Of a DNA stretch of 64,000 nucleotides, positions 11,325-24,111 are shown piece by piece (position 1 is the first letter of the stretch; every line of letters starts with the position of its first letter). The notes under the pieces were generated by a model, which worked only from the letters and a program-made list of their open reading frames with translations, was not told the DNA's origin and made no database searches. The position numbers and the translations under genes were made by a program. This DNA is from Bubalus kerabau. Taxonomy: Eukaryota; Chordata; Mammalia; Artiodactyla; Bovidae. The stretch is taken from NCBI RefSeq assembly GCF_029407905.1, contig NC_073628.1:49187501-49251500 (forward strand), given 5' to 3'.

Positions 11325-12314
11325 TGCATCCTGCCTCCTGAGAAATCTGTATGCAGGTCAAGAAGCAACAGTTAGAACCAGACGTGGAACAATAGTCTGG
11401 TTCCAAATTGGGAAAGGAGTACGTCAAGGCTGAATATTGTCACCCTGTTTATTTAACTTATGTGCAGAGTACTGCATGTGAAATGCTGGGCTGTAGGAAG
11501 CACAAGCTGGAATCAAGATTGCTGGGAGAAATATCAATAACCTCAGATATGCAGATGACACTACCCTTATGGCAGAAAGCGAAGAAGAACTAAAGAGCCT
11601 CTTGATGAAAGTGACAGAGGAGACAGAAAAAGCTGACTTAAAACTCAACATTCAGAAAACTAAAATCATGCCATCCAGTCCCATCACTTCATGGCAAATA
11701 GATGGGAAAACAATGGAAACAGTGACAAACTTTATTTTTCTGGGCTCCAAAATCACTGCAGATGGTGACGGCAGCCATGAAATTAAAAGAAACTTGCTCC
11801 TAGGAAGAAAAGCTATGACCAACCTAGATAGCATATTAAAAAGCAGAGACATTGCTTTGCTGACAAAGGTCCATCTAGTCATAGCTATGATATTTCCAGT
11901 AGTCATGTATGGATGTGAGAGTTGGACCATAAAAAAGGCTGAGCGCTGAAGAACTGATGCTTTTGAACTGTGGTGTTGGAGAAGACTCTTGAGAGTCCCT
12001 TGGATTGCAAGGAGATCCAACCAGTCCATCCTAAAGGAAATCAGTCCTGAATATTCTTTGGAAAGACTGACAGTGAAGCTGAAACTCCAATACTTTAGCC
12101 ACCTGAAGTGAAGAACTGACTCATTGGAAAAGACCCTGATGCTGGGAAGAGTGAGGTCAGGGGGAGAATGAGGTCAGAGGATGATATGGTTGGATGGCAT
12201 CACCGACATGATGGACATGAGTTTGAGCAAACTCTGGAAGTTGGTGATGGACAGGGAAGCTTCGTGCTTGGTGTCACAAAGACTCAGACGAGACTGAGTC
12301 ACTGAACTGAACTG
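11325..12314 (+). pseudogene. BovB LINE fragment with reverse-transcriptase remnant
   Basis: BovB is an RTE-clade non-LTR retrotransposon; its ORF encodes an endonuclease and reverse transcriptase. This ~990-bp 5'-truncated copy begins just before the RT palm. The catalytic YADD motif is at 11548-11559 and the frame stays open to 11949, ending in the region that normally reads through '...WTIKKAE'. A TGA then breaks it, and later segments are in other frames. It ends in the typical repeated ACTGA tail. Likely target-site duplication AATATTAAT at 11316-11324 and 12315-12323. No intact enzyme. Confidence 0.9.
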
Positions 12315-12323
12315 AATATTAAT

Positions 12324-13207
12324 CGGATAAATGAATCTACTCTTACATTTGTGGGGTGGAAAACTATCGCGATCACTTGGAAAGCAAATTCAGATCTTAG
12401 TCACTGGCATAACTCGCCTGTTTTTCAGGGTTAAGTTGTGAAATTGGCAAAGTAGTTACTTGTTAAATATTGCTTGTATTCTTGCTTGCTTACTTGCTTT
12501 TGTAGCCATGGATAAACAGAAATTCTGGCAGAGAGGTTATTTTTAAATGGATCACCTTGAGAGTGACGGAAAACTCAAATTCTTTGAATGGTGGTGCTTG
12601 CTTTAGCATCTTTACTGAGAATTTCAGTAGAGCAACTGGTATTGCACAGAAGACTGAAGAATTGTGTAGTTGTATATTATTACCCCTAATTACTATTTAA
12701 TTTGCACTTCAGTGCTTGCAAAATGAGTGTGAAAAATGAAAATTGAGTAACAATTAGAGGGTAAGAGACATAATTGTGTGATTTTTGACATCCAGCACAG
12801 ACTTTCAATAGTAAGAGCAAATTAACTATGACAGTTCAGGCATCTGACCCACTTTGAGCCTATAGCTCAAGAACTTGAAATGCCAGGAGCCATGGCTTTG
12901 AAAGAGTTGAAGAGATCATACTTGACGTGGGAATATATGAACCTATTGTCAAGTCCATAGGCTTTCTCTGGTAGAACTATATAACTCCTTTAAAGAATTC
13001 TCTAGGTATTGCCTAGGCATACCAAGGAAAATGCAGACCTCTGTCTAATGCAGTGTATCATCTCTAGCATGCTAAAAGTCACTTAGTATTCAATCTTGGC
13101 TATGCTACAGAGAATTATCCATTTATTCATTTATCCACTCAATTTGTAAGCAATTCTAGAGCACCTACTAAAAAGTCAGGAAGAATTCTAGACCTTGAAG
13201 ATTTAAA
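12324..13207. other. Unique DNA, no gene
   Basis: AT-rich; nothing coding. The part at 13110-13205 ('catttatccactcaatttg', 'gagcacctactaaaaag') may be a very old repeat related to the one at 15245, too decayed to assign. Confidence 0.45.
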
Positions 13208-13335
13208 GGGGCTTCCCAAGTGGCTCAGTGGTAAAGAATCCATCTGCCAATTCAGGAGCTGCAGGAGATGCAGGTTTGATGCTGGGGTCATGAAGATCCT
13301 TTGGAGGAGGAAATGGCAACTCACTCCAGTATTCA
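13208..13335 (+). repeat. Bov-tA SINE, 3'-truncated
   Basis: Starts with a clean head 'ggggcttcccaagtggctcag' but stops after 'ggcaactcactccagtattc', so about the last 80 bp are missing. Loss at the 3' side is unusual for a TPRT insertion and suggests later deletion. Confidence 0.8.
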
Positions 13336-13534
13336 AAGATAAACAAGTCATAATATCTGACTTCAAGGTATTCATAGTGTAGTGTATTGAGTACCATAGA
13401 GAATAATAATCATTACAGAAAATAATTTTGTGTATAGAGGTGGGGAGGGTTAAGATTGATCTGCTTTAGGTGTCAAATACTCTAATATGCTCTTGGTAGA
13501 GATATAAAACTAAACAAATAATGATACATGCAAA

Positions 13535-13753
13535 GTGAAAGTGAAAGTGTTAGTCACTCAGTCATGTCCAATTCTTTGCCACCCCATGGATTACAGCCTG
13601 CCAGGCACCTCTGTCCATGGAATTTTCCAAGCAAGAGTTACTGAAGTGGGTTGCTATTTCCTCCTCCAGGGGATCGTCCGTACCCCAGGATTGAACCCAG
13701 GTCTCCTTCATTGCAGGCAGATTCTTCACCCCCTGAGCCACCAGGGAAGCCCA
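13535..13753 (-). repeat. Bov-tA SINE, antisense
   Basis: From 'gtgaaagtgttagtcactcag' to 'ccaccagggaagccc', the complete reverse complement of Bov-tA. Target-site duplication not clear. Confidence 0.9.
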
Positions 13754-14849
13754 ATAAATGTGTAGTTACTGTCATTGTGATTCCTTTAATTAGAACATCA
13801 AGGCCATTGCCCACCTACCCTGACCAACAGAAAAAAAACAGATGATTGAGGTGGATTAAATGCCTAGTGATTGTTGCAATTTCAACAACACAGTTGATCT
13901 GAATTAGTCAAGGAAAAACTATTTACTCTTTAAAAGAGAGTGTTTGGTGCTTAGGATCCAATATTCAGCTCTGCAGCATTGCTCCCACTGCAGTCCTTTG
14001 ATCTCTGTAGCCAAGCTTGCGACCTCTATATATATGGCCAGTGCTGGGGAAGAAGGCTCCTGATTTCAAAAGCTAAGATGAAAGACAATGCAGACCCCTG
14101 TGCTGGATAAACACAGTTTTCTTTTTTAAAGCCAGTATGACTGCAATAAATATCATCACTTATGACTGCGGCCACTCACCTTTGGTCTTTCCCTGGAATC
14201 AGAAAAAACGTCTCTGACCACCAGTCAGAAAGTTGTGTCTGGGGAAACCCTAAATTAGACTCTGTATCACAGCACATCTTCCCTTAGATTAAGAAGAACA
14301 AAATCAATTGCGCTTTTTTCTGATTTATTTTTTCTTAATTTTCTTGCCATAGTTTGGATTCCAAAAATTCCTTTGAAGCTCTTTCAGGGTCTCTTAGAGC
14401 TCTTTTTCTCACTTTGAATCAGAATATATCTTTTCCCAAGATGGAAGGAAATTCCTACTTCAAAAAGAAGGTTTGAAGATTCAATCTGGCCTTCTTTCTA
14501 AAGGATAGACTGGTTATAGGGATGAATCCATGAGATTCATTAACCACACATAACTCATGGTGTAATCTAGAGATTTGAAGTTGTAAAAAAAAAATGATTA
14601 TGTTAACTCTTTGTTACATCATTCTTTCACATAATCTCTGGAGGTGATGCTTAGAGTTTACTAAGTTTACTAAGCACTCCTTTTATGTAGATATTAAGAT
14701 GTCTAGTCAATGACCCACAGACAAAAGGGATTGCAGCACAAAATATCTCCTGCATGCAAAATATTTAGTGTGATTTTAAAAGTGAAATATATGAGATGTA
14801 ATATGGAAAAGAATTAAAGACATCAATGTCATGTAGTCTTTTAACAGGC
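13754..14849. other. Unique DNA, no gene
   Basis: About 1.1 kb without a recognisable repeat or coding frame. Slightly AT-rich, with an A9 run near 14586. Confidence 0.5.
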
Positions 14850-15000
14850 AGGTACCTTAAAGATTATATAGATCCCTCATTTTCAAAATAAGAAAATTTA
14901 AACCAAGAGGGAAAAAGAAATCAATATTTTGCCCAGGGCCACACATTTAGTTCATAGCAGAGTAAAACTAAAAGAAGCTCTTCTGACTCTTTTCCCAGCG
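14850..15000 (-). repeat. MIR SINE, antisense
   Basis: 'cattttcaaaataagaaaattt', 'attttgcccagggccacaca' and 'ctcttctgactc' lie in the order of reverse-complement MIR. Confidence 0.6.
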
Positions 15001-15244
15001 TACTATACCCTGCATTGCATTTTATATTTAAAGCATAACAATGATTGAGGCATGATTTATTTCAAAGCCACCTCTAAATTAACACACAATGCTAAAAACA
15101 CACACTAGCAATAAAGAAATTCAAGCAGAAGACCATTCATGATGATGGAGATAATAAAGCAAGATTATATAAAGAGATTGTCTTTGAGAGTAACCTTAAG
15201 AGAATAATAAGATAAGTTAGAGAGAGGGAGAAGAGTATTCTAGA

Positions 15245-16250
15245 TAAGAATACTTCAATTTAATTCAGCAAGCATTTTATCTAGTGCTTCTTATATGCCA
15301 CAGTAATGTGCTTTAAGATGCAAATATACAGTCGATTAAGACAAAATCTCTGCCTTCAAATTTTCCAACAAGTAAACACACAAAGGATTAAAACTCTATT
15401 GAGGGAAGGTGGTTTAGAAGACTATCCAAGCTATTCTCAAACCACAAGATGGGAATCAATAGATGAAGAATCAGAGAAGACTTCATCAGGGTAGTAACAT
15501 TTGAACCAAGTTTTGAAGGACGAGTTGTCTTTAGCTGGACAAAGACAGCAAGAAGGAATTCCCAGCAGAGGAGACACAAAGTTTGAAGGCGCCAAAGAAG
15601 CCACCCATTGCTAAAGAACTCCCAAGCATCTGCATGACCAGAGCTCAGCATCTGTGTGAGGAATGGCAGGGAGGAAGGCTTGAAGTGGGACCACAAACGT
15701 GGTCCAAAAAGGTGGCAGGCCTGAGCTTCAGGAGCAAATAACCATTTGGTGGCAAATCTTTACCTACAAATTTCTGTTTCCTCAAATTCGTACATGAGTT
15801 CAAGACCTAAAAAGGGCCCATCCCAGTAGGGAAAGGGATAAGTGGGGGCAGACCGTGGTGAGGTTTGTGCACTGCTGTGCTATGTTTGAACTTAATTCTA
15901 AAATTAAACTCTTAATTCTAAGAGTTATTGAAGCATCCAAAGCAGGGGAAGGACATGATCAGATTTGTGTCTTCAAAACATCAGTTTGGCAGTCGAGTGG
16001 AAGATATACTGGCAGGAAAACAGACTGGAAATAGGGAATCTGATCAATAAACTGTGACGATAATCCGAAGTATCAGAGATTTGGGCCCAGAGAAAAACAA
16101 TGCCAACAATACGGAGATTCAGGAGATAGAGGCGATAAGACCTGATGTCTAAGGAAATGTTGAGAATGAGAGAAAGGCTTAAGGAAAGGGAAAGATTTCA
16201 TCCTGTCTAACTTCCAGTGGTGGGGTGGTGTTGTCAGTAAATGTGAAATG
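15245..16250 (+). repeat. Very old interspersed repeat, family not assigned
   Basis: A series of phrases typical of an ancient mammal-wide repeat occurs in order: 'tatatgccacagtaatgtgc', 'gacaaaatctctgcc', 'catttgaaccaagttttgaagga', 'ggaaggacatgatcagatttg', 'ccaatagtgggatt'-like text further on. I recognise the type but cannot name it with confidence. No intact frame. Confidence 0.3.
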
Positions 16251-16669
16251 AGAAGAGCTTATCAGCCTGTAGATGCTAGCTGATGCACAGGAGGAGATGC
16301 TACTTCCCATGGACTGCTCTAAATAAGAAGGGGGCTGAGTGGGAAGGCGTACAGAGCCAGCTTTCAGACATAGGGTGGGGCTGTGAGGAGAACTGAAAAA
16401 GAGTTAGGAGGAAACTAGAAACAAAATACAGAAAATGTGTACATGGGGATGAGCAAAATGTGGTGTGGATAGAAATGTCATGGGAATAGCTTTGTTTATC
16501 AATCCCAGGCAAGGGATTGATAACAATTCCTCCTAAAGTCAAGTCCAGTTGAAAGAAGGATTTGGAAGCCTGGATGAGAAGTTTGTGTTTGGTAGAGAGA
16601 ATATTCTGTTGCTAGTGAGTCAGTTGATAATACTGTCTTTTTCTTTTGCTCTATAAAGCTTTCAAAGTT

Positions 16670-16850
16670 CTTCTGCATTCATTAATGTTCTCATTTGGTA
16701 CTTGTCATAATCTCTTTGAGGGAGATAGGGCAGGACTAATTATCCCTACTTCATAGATAAGGAAACCAACTCCCACAGAAGGCTGAATGATTAGACCTCA
16801 CTTACATAGCAATTAAGGCAAAGCTAGGACTGGAATCTTGATTTCATGTT
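16670..16850 (-). repeat. MIR SINE, antisense
   Basis: 'cataatctctttgagggaga', 'cttcatagataaggaaacc' and 'aagctaggactggaatc' follow reverse-complement MIR. About 250 bp of unclassified DNA follow before the next BovB. Confidence 0.6.
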
Positions 16851-17100
16851 CCTCCATAAAGACTCTTTTGAACTTGCAATCTTGCCCAAGCTCAGGCCTT
16901 CTGATGCTCAGCAGGACGCATGTAACTGTCTCGGACTGCAGACAGAAGCACTTCCTCTCTGTCATGGTCCTGACGCTTATGTGGTTGTCCTAACCCCACT
17001 TGGTGTCTTGAGAGAAATCCTATGGATGCTCCCCCATCTCTGTACTTTCCCCCCACCTCCCTGCCCTCCACAGCTGCTATGGATATCCTTCAGAACAGTT

Positions 17101-17640
17101 GAGTTCAGTTCAGTTCAATCGCTCAGTCATGTCCAACCCTTTGCGACCCCATGGACTGCAGCACGCCAGGATTCCCTGTCCATCACCAACTGCCGGAGTC
17201 TACCCAAACCCATGTCCATTGAATCAGTGATGCCATCCAACCATCTCATCCTCTGTCATCCCCTTCTCCTCCTGCCCTCGATCTTTCCCAGCATCAGGGT
17301 CTTTTCAAATGAGTCAGCTCTTCACATCAGGTGGCCAAAGTAGGAGTTTCAGCTTCAACACCAGTCCTTCCAATGAACACCCAGGACTGATCTCCTTTAG
17401 GATGGACCAGTTGGATCTCCTTGCTGGCCAAGGGACTCTCAAGAGTCTTCTCCAACACCACAGTTGAAAAGCATTAATTCTTTGGCACTCAGCTTTCTTC
17501 ACAGTCCAACTCTCACATCCATACATGACTACTGGAAAAACCATAGCCTCGACTAGACAGACCTTTGTTGGCAAAGTAACGTCTCTGCTTTTTCATGTGC
17601 TGTCTAGGTTGGTCACAGCTTTCCTTCCAAAGAGTAAGCG
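17101..17640 (-). pseudogene. BovB LINE 3' fragment, antisense
   Basis: Starts with the complement of the ACTGA tail and runs 540 bp back into the post-palm part of the RT ORF, encoding in reverse the '[16 protein letters not shown]' segment (17314-17574 open). Internal small deletions break the frame further on. 5'-truncated, non-functional. Confidence 0.88.
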
Positions 17641-17920
17641 TAGGCGGCCACTGCTGCTGGTTTTCACATTCTGCCTTACGAATGGCAAGCAGCCACTAGA
17701 CTAGATGGGTGATGAGCAGGTCTGCTTTTAAGATCACACCAGGCTGACTCACAATTCTGCCTAGTCCAATTCATAAGGTGAAAACAAAGCTCAGTTCTTC
17801 CCCCACTGGCCCGTTATCACAGCTGTACCATGTGGCTACACTCTCAAATCAACCCCTTTCACTGGAAGGCACACCATTGGCCTGGAAGACTGACAGTTGA
17901 GGGACTGAGGAAAAGTCATT

Positions 17921-17947
17921 GTGTGTGTGTGTGTGTGTGTGTGTGTG
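17921..17947. repeat. (TG)n microsatellite
   Basis: Uninterrupted dinucleotide run of about 13 units directly against the tail side of the antisense Bov-tA that follows; likely polymorphic in length. Confidence 0.9.
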
Positions 17948-18153
17948 CATGCTCAGCTGTGTTGGACTCTTTTGCAACCCAATGGACTGTTGCCCACCAG
18001 GCTCTTCTATCCTTGGAAATATCCAGGCAAGAATAATGGAGTGGGTAGCCATTTCCTTCTCCAGGGGATCTTCCCAACCCAGGAATTAAACCAGAGTCTC
18101 TTGCATCTCTGCATTGGCAGGCGGATTGTTCATGACTGCACCATCAGGAAAGT
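17948..18153 (-). repeat. Bov-tA SINE, antisense
   Basis: Reverse-complement Bov-tA from 'gctcagctgtgttggactc' to 'gcaccatcaggaaag', with a ~12-bp insertion in the head near 18105. AAAGTCATT at 17912 and AAAGTCGTT at 18149 may be a diverged target-site duplication that also encloses the TG repeat. Confidence 0.82.
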
Positions 18154-19052
18154 CGTTATGTGCCTGGAAATCTATTCCCTCCTCTATAGAAGAAAAGTGC
18201 ATATTTTTTTTTCAAGTGTCAGAACTTTTGGACAAAATTCAGAACTCTACACAATCAAGTGTGTGAATCTGGAGCTAAAAGCCCTGAACTGTGTCTTCTG
18301 TATGTTGAAGCCACATTGAAGTAACTCAAATCTGGATGAGAACACTCCAATCTTCTGGTTTCTGCTGTGTGTGATTTAGAGGCTAATAAATCTGGAAGTC
18401 CAAATGGATTTCATTCCTGATCTCCAATTAGAGCTTTTAATGGCTTAAAAATATAGGCACCAAGTCCAGGTCCATTTTAAAAATAACCAATAATATAAAA
18501 CCAAAGCTTTAGCTATGAGAGTAAATGAAAAAATATCTATATACAAGATACAAGCTGGACATGAAGCAATTTTAATCTATGTTCTGCCTAACCCACACTA
18601 GTCAAATAAAGAAAAGCTAGAATGTGGAGAGCAAGCCCTCTGTTCTGAGACCCAAGAATGAGCAGTAGATTGAATGAGGGAAGCCTAAGTACAAGAACGT
18701 ACAGGGAAGAGTCTGGTAGGAGAGGGAGGCTCATGCAGGGGTCTTAGAAGCCCACTGGAGCAGGGCAGTTGCATCTTTATGTTTCTGAAAAGTCAAGGGT
18801 GCCTCCTACCTAAAGCCTTGGTTCCACTGAGTTCCTGAACCAAACCTAACTAGAAAAACAGCATCAACCTTATAGCCAAGGAGATCAGAAATTAATCTTG
18901 TGACCATAGACTCACTGCTTTGAGTCATCTTGATGAGGTAAAACCTGAGTATGTAATTATACTGACTGATTCCCTCCATTCACCAACTATTGTTGGGTCA
19001 GTCCAGTCTATGTAATGAGCTTCTAATTCAATGTCCTGTTCCTGATTCAAGC
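18154..19052. other. Unique DNA, no gene
   Basis: No repeat or coding frame recognised. Ordinary AT-rich composition. Confidence 0.45.
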
Positions 19053-19285
19053 TTCTGTAGAGTAGGGGTCTGGAAATCATGGCCCCTGAGCCAAATCCTG
19101 TCCTCAATCCAATTTGTAAATAAGGTTTTATAAGAACCTGGTCACATCCATTTGCTTAGGCGTTGCCTATGGCTGCTTTTGAGCTATGATGAGAGTTAAG
19201 CAGTTGTGACAAAGACCATCTGACCTGCAAAATCTAAAATATTTATTATGTAGCATTTTGCATAAAGTTCGCCAGCCCCTGCTAT
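19053..19285. mobile_element. hAT-like non-autonomous DNA transposon fossil
   Basis: Ends are rough inverted repeats: 'taggggtctggaaatcatgg' at the left and 'gttcgccagcccctgc' at the right. The middle, with 'ggttttataagaacctggtcac' and 'ttgcctatggctgctttt', matches the common mammalian MER-type element whose ends read 'caggggt(c/t)ggcaaac'. Flanks CTGTAGAG and CTATAATG could be a decayed 8-bp duplication. No transposase. Confidence 0.5.
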
Positions 19286-19997
19286 AATGGCTAAAATCCT
19301 GTCCTAACAGAACATAGAGTGAACGCACTAACACACCAGGGGTTGTCCTTGGAGGCACTACCCGCAGGAGCTCGCCCCATTTCCTGTCCCCCCAGCCTCT
19401 CTCTAGGTGACAGCATGAAGTGCATAGATGGTTGAAGTCAAGTCCTGGATTTCACCGTTTAAGAGAGCAAGTCCAGCCCAATCAAGCTAGAATATACCTC
19501 AAGATGAAAACTTAGCCTTTCCATATCTACAGCCCACTCAAGAGAAGTCCCCTGCACTCCAGAAGGCTGATTTATAAGGATTATAGCAATGAGTTCCTTT
19601 GTCTTTTAGTTAAGTTTAATCCATGAGGAACCCCTAAAGGGGATCAAAATAAGGGCTAAAGATGAGATAAGGGTATTTATTTTCCTGCTCTTACTAATAG
19701 CCCTGGCAGCTGGCTCTGTTCCACAGCCAAAGGTTCCAGATTCTGTTAAATGATCTTTTTCCAGAGTTTTTTGTCTCCAGGTTCTGCTAACTGTTCCCAC
19801 TCCTTAATGTTTCAGAGTTAGAAATGGTAACAACCTCCACTATTACTAGCCTTGTGAACTGCTTTATCCTTTGTCATTTTTCTACACTAGGCAGTTATTT
19901 TTAGAAATAGCTTATTAAAATTTTCTCTAATTACCCAACTTTAAATAATTTATTTCAGGATGCCATTTTAAGATGCTAACTTTGGTTTGTCATTTAT
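19286..19997. other. Unique DNA, no gene
   Basis: Nothing recognised; short opposing frames only. Confidence 0.45.
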
Positions 19998-20193
19998 CTC
20001 CTGCCCTTGTGGCTCAGCTGGTAAAGAATCTTCCTGCAATGTGGGAGACCTGGTTTTGATCCCTGGGTTGGGAAGATCCCCTGGAGAAGGGAAAGGCTCC
20101 CCAGTCCGGTATTCTGGCCTGGAGAACTCCATGGACTGTATTGTCCATGGGGTCACAAAGAGTCGGATACGACTGACTGACTTTCACTTTCAG
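19998..20193 (+). repeat. Bov-tA SINE
   Basis: Sense copy from 'cctgcccttgtggctcagc' to a 'tgactgactttcactttcag' end. A gap of about 6 bp lies in the BovA body near 20130 relative to other copies in the window. Confidence 0.88.
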
Positions 20194-20249
20194 ACTTGGG
20201 AATCCCATGCATGCTTTGTACTTTTTGATGCCTTGACATCTTAGAGTCT

Positions 20250-20745
20250 TGTAGGTCTAGGGAGAAATTGCCCTTCTGAGGGTTAAGTCATTCCTAGAAA
20301 CAGCGAAAAATTTGAGTTTGCGCATACCTTTGATATGGAAACCAAACAATACAGAAGCCATAGACTCCCAATCACCTCCTTTTATCAAATTCTCACACAT
20401 GAAACCAATATTGCCCCTGCCCAAAATCACCCCAGAACTGAGTACCCGGCACCTAGGAACTGCCCCTAAAGGCCAGCGCCTCAGAAAATGTGCAAACGCT
20501 CCAAACATAAGTTTACTCAGCATACCTACCTACCTTGTCTATTTTCTTCCCTCACAAAAATATCATAAAGCCTTGGGCCCAAGCTTCCCTTTGGTCCCTG
20601 TGCCTCCTGACTGACTCAGGTGCTTCCTCATACAGCCTCACACGGCATGACCTGCCCGTCCTCTCAGGAGCCGTGAATAATAACCTTTCTTTCAAGGTAG
20701 TAGTCTCATATCTGTCATCTTCTCATATTTGATTAAAACAAAAGC
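20250..20745 (+). repeat. Possible LTR-like remnant
   Basis: C-rich 3' part with 'ctctcaggagccgtgaataataacc' resembles the poly-A-signal/R region of a mammalian LTR, preceded by a C/A-rich U3-like stretch. I cannot name a family or define ends. Two opposing frames (20257-20614) overlap here and are not known proteins. Confidence 0.25.
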
Positions 20746-21032
20746 TCAGGTATGTTTTAGAGTGAAGACAGAAGGCTTCAGGAAAGGGAAGCAGTGGAAT
20801 GAATCACCTTTGTTCTCATCAATCCCCTAAACTATATCTCATTTGAAAATTCAGAAAGCAGGTCTTTCTTATTATGACAAATAACGTTAGTGTTAGGGAA
20901 GACTGAGCGCCCGGTTTCCTGAAGAGCTCTGTTTAGTAGACTGGAGAGAATGGTGGTAACCGCTGCACTGAATGGTCCCTGACCTCAAAGGGACTAACGA
21001 GGCACTAGTGAAGTAAACCAAATGACTGAGTA

Positions 21033-21239
21033 TGAGTGTTAGTGGCTCAGCATTGTCTGACTCTCAGACCCCATGGGCTACAGCCCACCAGGCTCCTCCG
21101 TCCATGGAATTCTCCAGCCAAGAATACTGGAGTGAGTAGCCATTCCCTTCTCCAGGGGATCTTCCTGACTCAGGGATTGAACCGTGATCTCCCACATTGC
21201 AGGCAGATTCTTTACCATCTGAACCACCAGGGAAGCCCA
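21033..21239 (-). repeat. Bov-tA SINE, antisense
   Basis: Complete reverse-complement Bov-tA from 'gtgttagtggctcagc' to 'ccaccagggaagccc'. Little diverged. Confidence 0.92.
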
Positions 21240-21454
21240 AATAGTGGCACTTAACTCTTAGAGTAAAGGTGCATGCAGTTGCTACAATAAGATATGGAGT
21301 ATTGGTGATCAGAGTGTTCTGATTCTGATTAACTGCCATAGGGTTCTACGACAATAGTTAACTGATCACAAGTTTCCTAGAAATAAAATGGATGTGCAGT
21401 CCACAATGATATAGCTTGGCATATAGAAGTCTGGTAGACAGAGATATAATTTAA

Positions 21455-21650
21455 GCCTCAGTAGTGAGGATCTGTGGGCTTGTCTGCCAATGTAGACATG
21501 AGACACAGATTCAATTCCTGAAGATTCCCTGAAGGAGAGCATGGCAACCCTCTTCAGTATTCTTGCCTGGAGAATCTCATGGACAGAGGAGCCTGGAGGC
21601 CCAAATTCCAGAGTCACAAAGAGTCGGACATAATTGAAGCAACTCAGCAG
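21455..21650 (+). repeat. Degenerate Bov-tA SINE
   Basis: The head is badly decayed ('agtagtgaggatctgtgggc') but the body 'tattcttgcctggagaatctcatgg' and 'cacaaagagtcggacat' are clear. Among the older Bov-tA copies here. Confidence 0.8.
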
Positions 21651-22698
21651 GCAGGCAGGAAGTTAGGATCTATAACCTATAAAGCACGGTCTAAAGATTT
21701 AGGCCAGTTCATACACTTGGGTCTATTCAACTAAGGGAAAACTGGACACTTTATTCAACAGGAACTGACAGCTTTCGACTTCAGGTCCTTTATCTGTTGA
21801 GTGTTGGAGCTTAGCTGAAGTTCAGATTTGGTTAATTCTCTTATAGTTTCTGAAGATGGTTAGTTTAACTGTGCTTTTAAGCATCCATTTAAAAATGCTA
21901 GCTTCTTTACCTGCTAACATGATATTCTGTTTGAAAAGAAGTACAAAGTTATAAGTGTAATGGAGTTCTTTGGATGCTGAATACAACCATGCTATCGGAT
22001 CTGTTCCTTGGTTCAGCTGGGTGTTTGTTTCTACTCCTCTTTCAACTCCCAAATTGTTAATGTCTATCTCAAAATTTAATACCAGTGATTTTTTAAAGTG
22101 ATGGTAGAAATACCAAGAGTATGAGGTATTTCAATATATGGTAGGTTTCTTACATTTTATTGCACTCTAGTCAATTCATTTTTTTTATTTTAGGAGGCTT
22201 GATTGATTACAAGAGAAAGGATCAACTTTATCAGCTAACTGGTCTAATTTTCTTTGAGTCAGATGTATATAATAAAGTTTTGATAACAAAACCTTATCAT
22301 GGCTTTAATAATTTAAAAAAGAAAGAAAAAAGAAGAGATGCCAGTGACAAATGTGTGCTTAAATGTAAAACTTTTAGCAAATGAATCAACACAGTCTCTG
22401 GAATTTTCCGTGTAACTTTTAAGTTAATAAACACATTTTTCCTAATTCCCATCAGTTTTACGAAACAGTCAAAAAATACTTTTCCATTACATGCCAAGGA
22501 TAAGAGAGTATGCTTACTATCTTGCTTTAGGGCTCACCAACTTCCCTGTTTTCCATCATGTAAGGTGAAAGGAACTTTATCTTAAACTTCATGAAACAGT
22601 AAGTGAGCCAATCAAGCAATGACACTATACTAACTGGACCTGTGGAAATTACTATGTACTTTCTCAAGTGCAACTTGGCAATAATATATATCAAAGCT
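21651..22698. other. Unique AT-rich DNA
   Basis: No named repeat. A T-rich run followed by 'ttttag' at 22178-22193 precedes an open frame to 22384, which superficially looks like a 3' splice site and exon. I found no downstream donor or protein similarity, so I do not call a gene. Confidence 0.4.
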
Positions 22699-23092
22699 AG
22701 CACCAAAGAATTGATGCTTTTGAGCTGTCGTGTTGGAGAAGACTCTTGAGAGTCCCTTGGACTGCAAGGAGATCCAATCAGTCCATTCTGAAGGAGATCA
22801 GCCCTGGGATTTCTTTGGAAGGAATGATGCTAAAGCTGAAACTCCAGTACTTTGGCCACCTCATGCGAAGAGTTGACTCATTGGAAAAGTCTCTGATGCT
22901 GGGAGGGATTGGGGGCAGGAGGAGAAGGGGACGACAGAGGATGAGATGGCTGGATGGCATCACTGACTCGATGGATGTGAGTCTGAGTGGACTCCGGGAG
23001 TTGGTGATGGACAGGGAGGCCTGGTGTGCTGCGATTCATGGGGTCGCAAAGAGTTGGACACGACTGAGTGACTGAACTGAACTGAACTGAAC
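22699..23092 (+). pseudogene. BovB LINE 3' end
   Basis: ~390-bp 5'-truncated copy. The frame at 22746-23075 is open to the natural end of the RT ORF (about 109 codons, ending '...WTRLSD'), then the ACTGA tandem tail. Low divergence suggests a young copy. Carries only the C-terminal part of the protein, without catalytic motifs. Confidence 0.9.
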
Positions 23093-24110
23093 CTTGTGAT
23101 CCAAGAATCCTAATTGTAGGATTTTATCTTTGAATTTATGCTAATATAATAATTGATTGCATGCAATTAGATATCTGATGAGAAGCTTTATCGTATCATT
23201 GCTCCTAAATGTGACAATTTGAAAGAACTTAGATATTCTAAAGCAGAAAATCATTTAAATAAACTGTGGAATATTCTTATTTTGGAATGCTATACAGGCA
23301 TGATAAAAAGATTGTATAAATATACGTTTATTTACCTGGAGAGGATTTCTTAGTATGGCATATGGAGAAGTATGTTATAAAATAGTTTTTATACTGTAAT
23401 AATATTTTGCCATAAAATGCTTGCTTTTTTAAGTCTGAAAGAGGTATATATACATATATATATATATGCTAAAATGTTAATAGGTCATATTTAGATTTAT
23501 TACGGCTGATTTTGCATTATCCCTGTTTTATCTGAATTTTTATAATAAATATAATTGACATTTATAATTTAATAAAACTAATTCCAATTTGGAAAAACAA
23601 TAGTTACCTTCCAGAATTTGAGTCAATATGTGAGAAAGGCTTTACATCAACTGAGCATGCTGAACCTACGGAGAATTTCACCAAGCTTTCTATAATCTCC
23701 TGAACAACAGACTTAGGCCATCACTGGGGCTGCATTGCACCTGTACATAATGACTAAGTGAACCCCCAGGGATGATTGAAGGCCTACAGGAGCAAAGAGG
23801 GAACGAGGCCATCATAAGTCCTCTTATTAGAGTCCCTAAGGCGTATGCATTGGCCAAAGCACTCCCAAGATGAACAGAACCATGAGCACTGGAAACCGAA
23901 TACACAGGAAGCAAATAGTAGATGTGCCTCCATGATTCAGGGACCCCTGGTTCCTAAAGAAATTAGATACCAAGTTATTTAAACCTTTGTACCTACCTTA
24001 TTAAGCTTAATTTGATCTTACTATGTACCAAATGCTGTACTAGACACAAGGTATAACAAGATGAGTAAGACAGATGAGTAAGACAGAAGGTGAGGAGATG
24101 GATAAGTTAG
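23093..24110. other. Unique AT-rich DNA with (TA)n
   Basis: No gene. Contains a TA-rich run (23447-23468). Otherwise unremarkable. Confidence 0.45.
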
Positions 24111-24111
24111 A

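Noticed and set aside
16846..17343. 165-codon open frame
   Set aside because: It crosses from MIR-flanking DNA into the antisense BovB at 17101 and reads the BovB on the wrong strand.
22178..22384. T-rich tract plus AG followed by an open frame, resembling an exon
   Set aside because: No credible donor site, no known protein similarity, and the frame ends in an A-rich low-complexity stretch.
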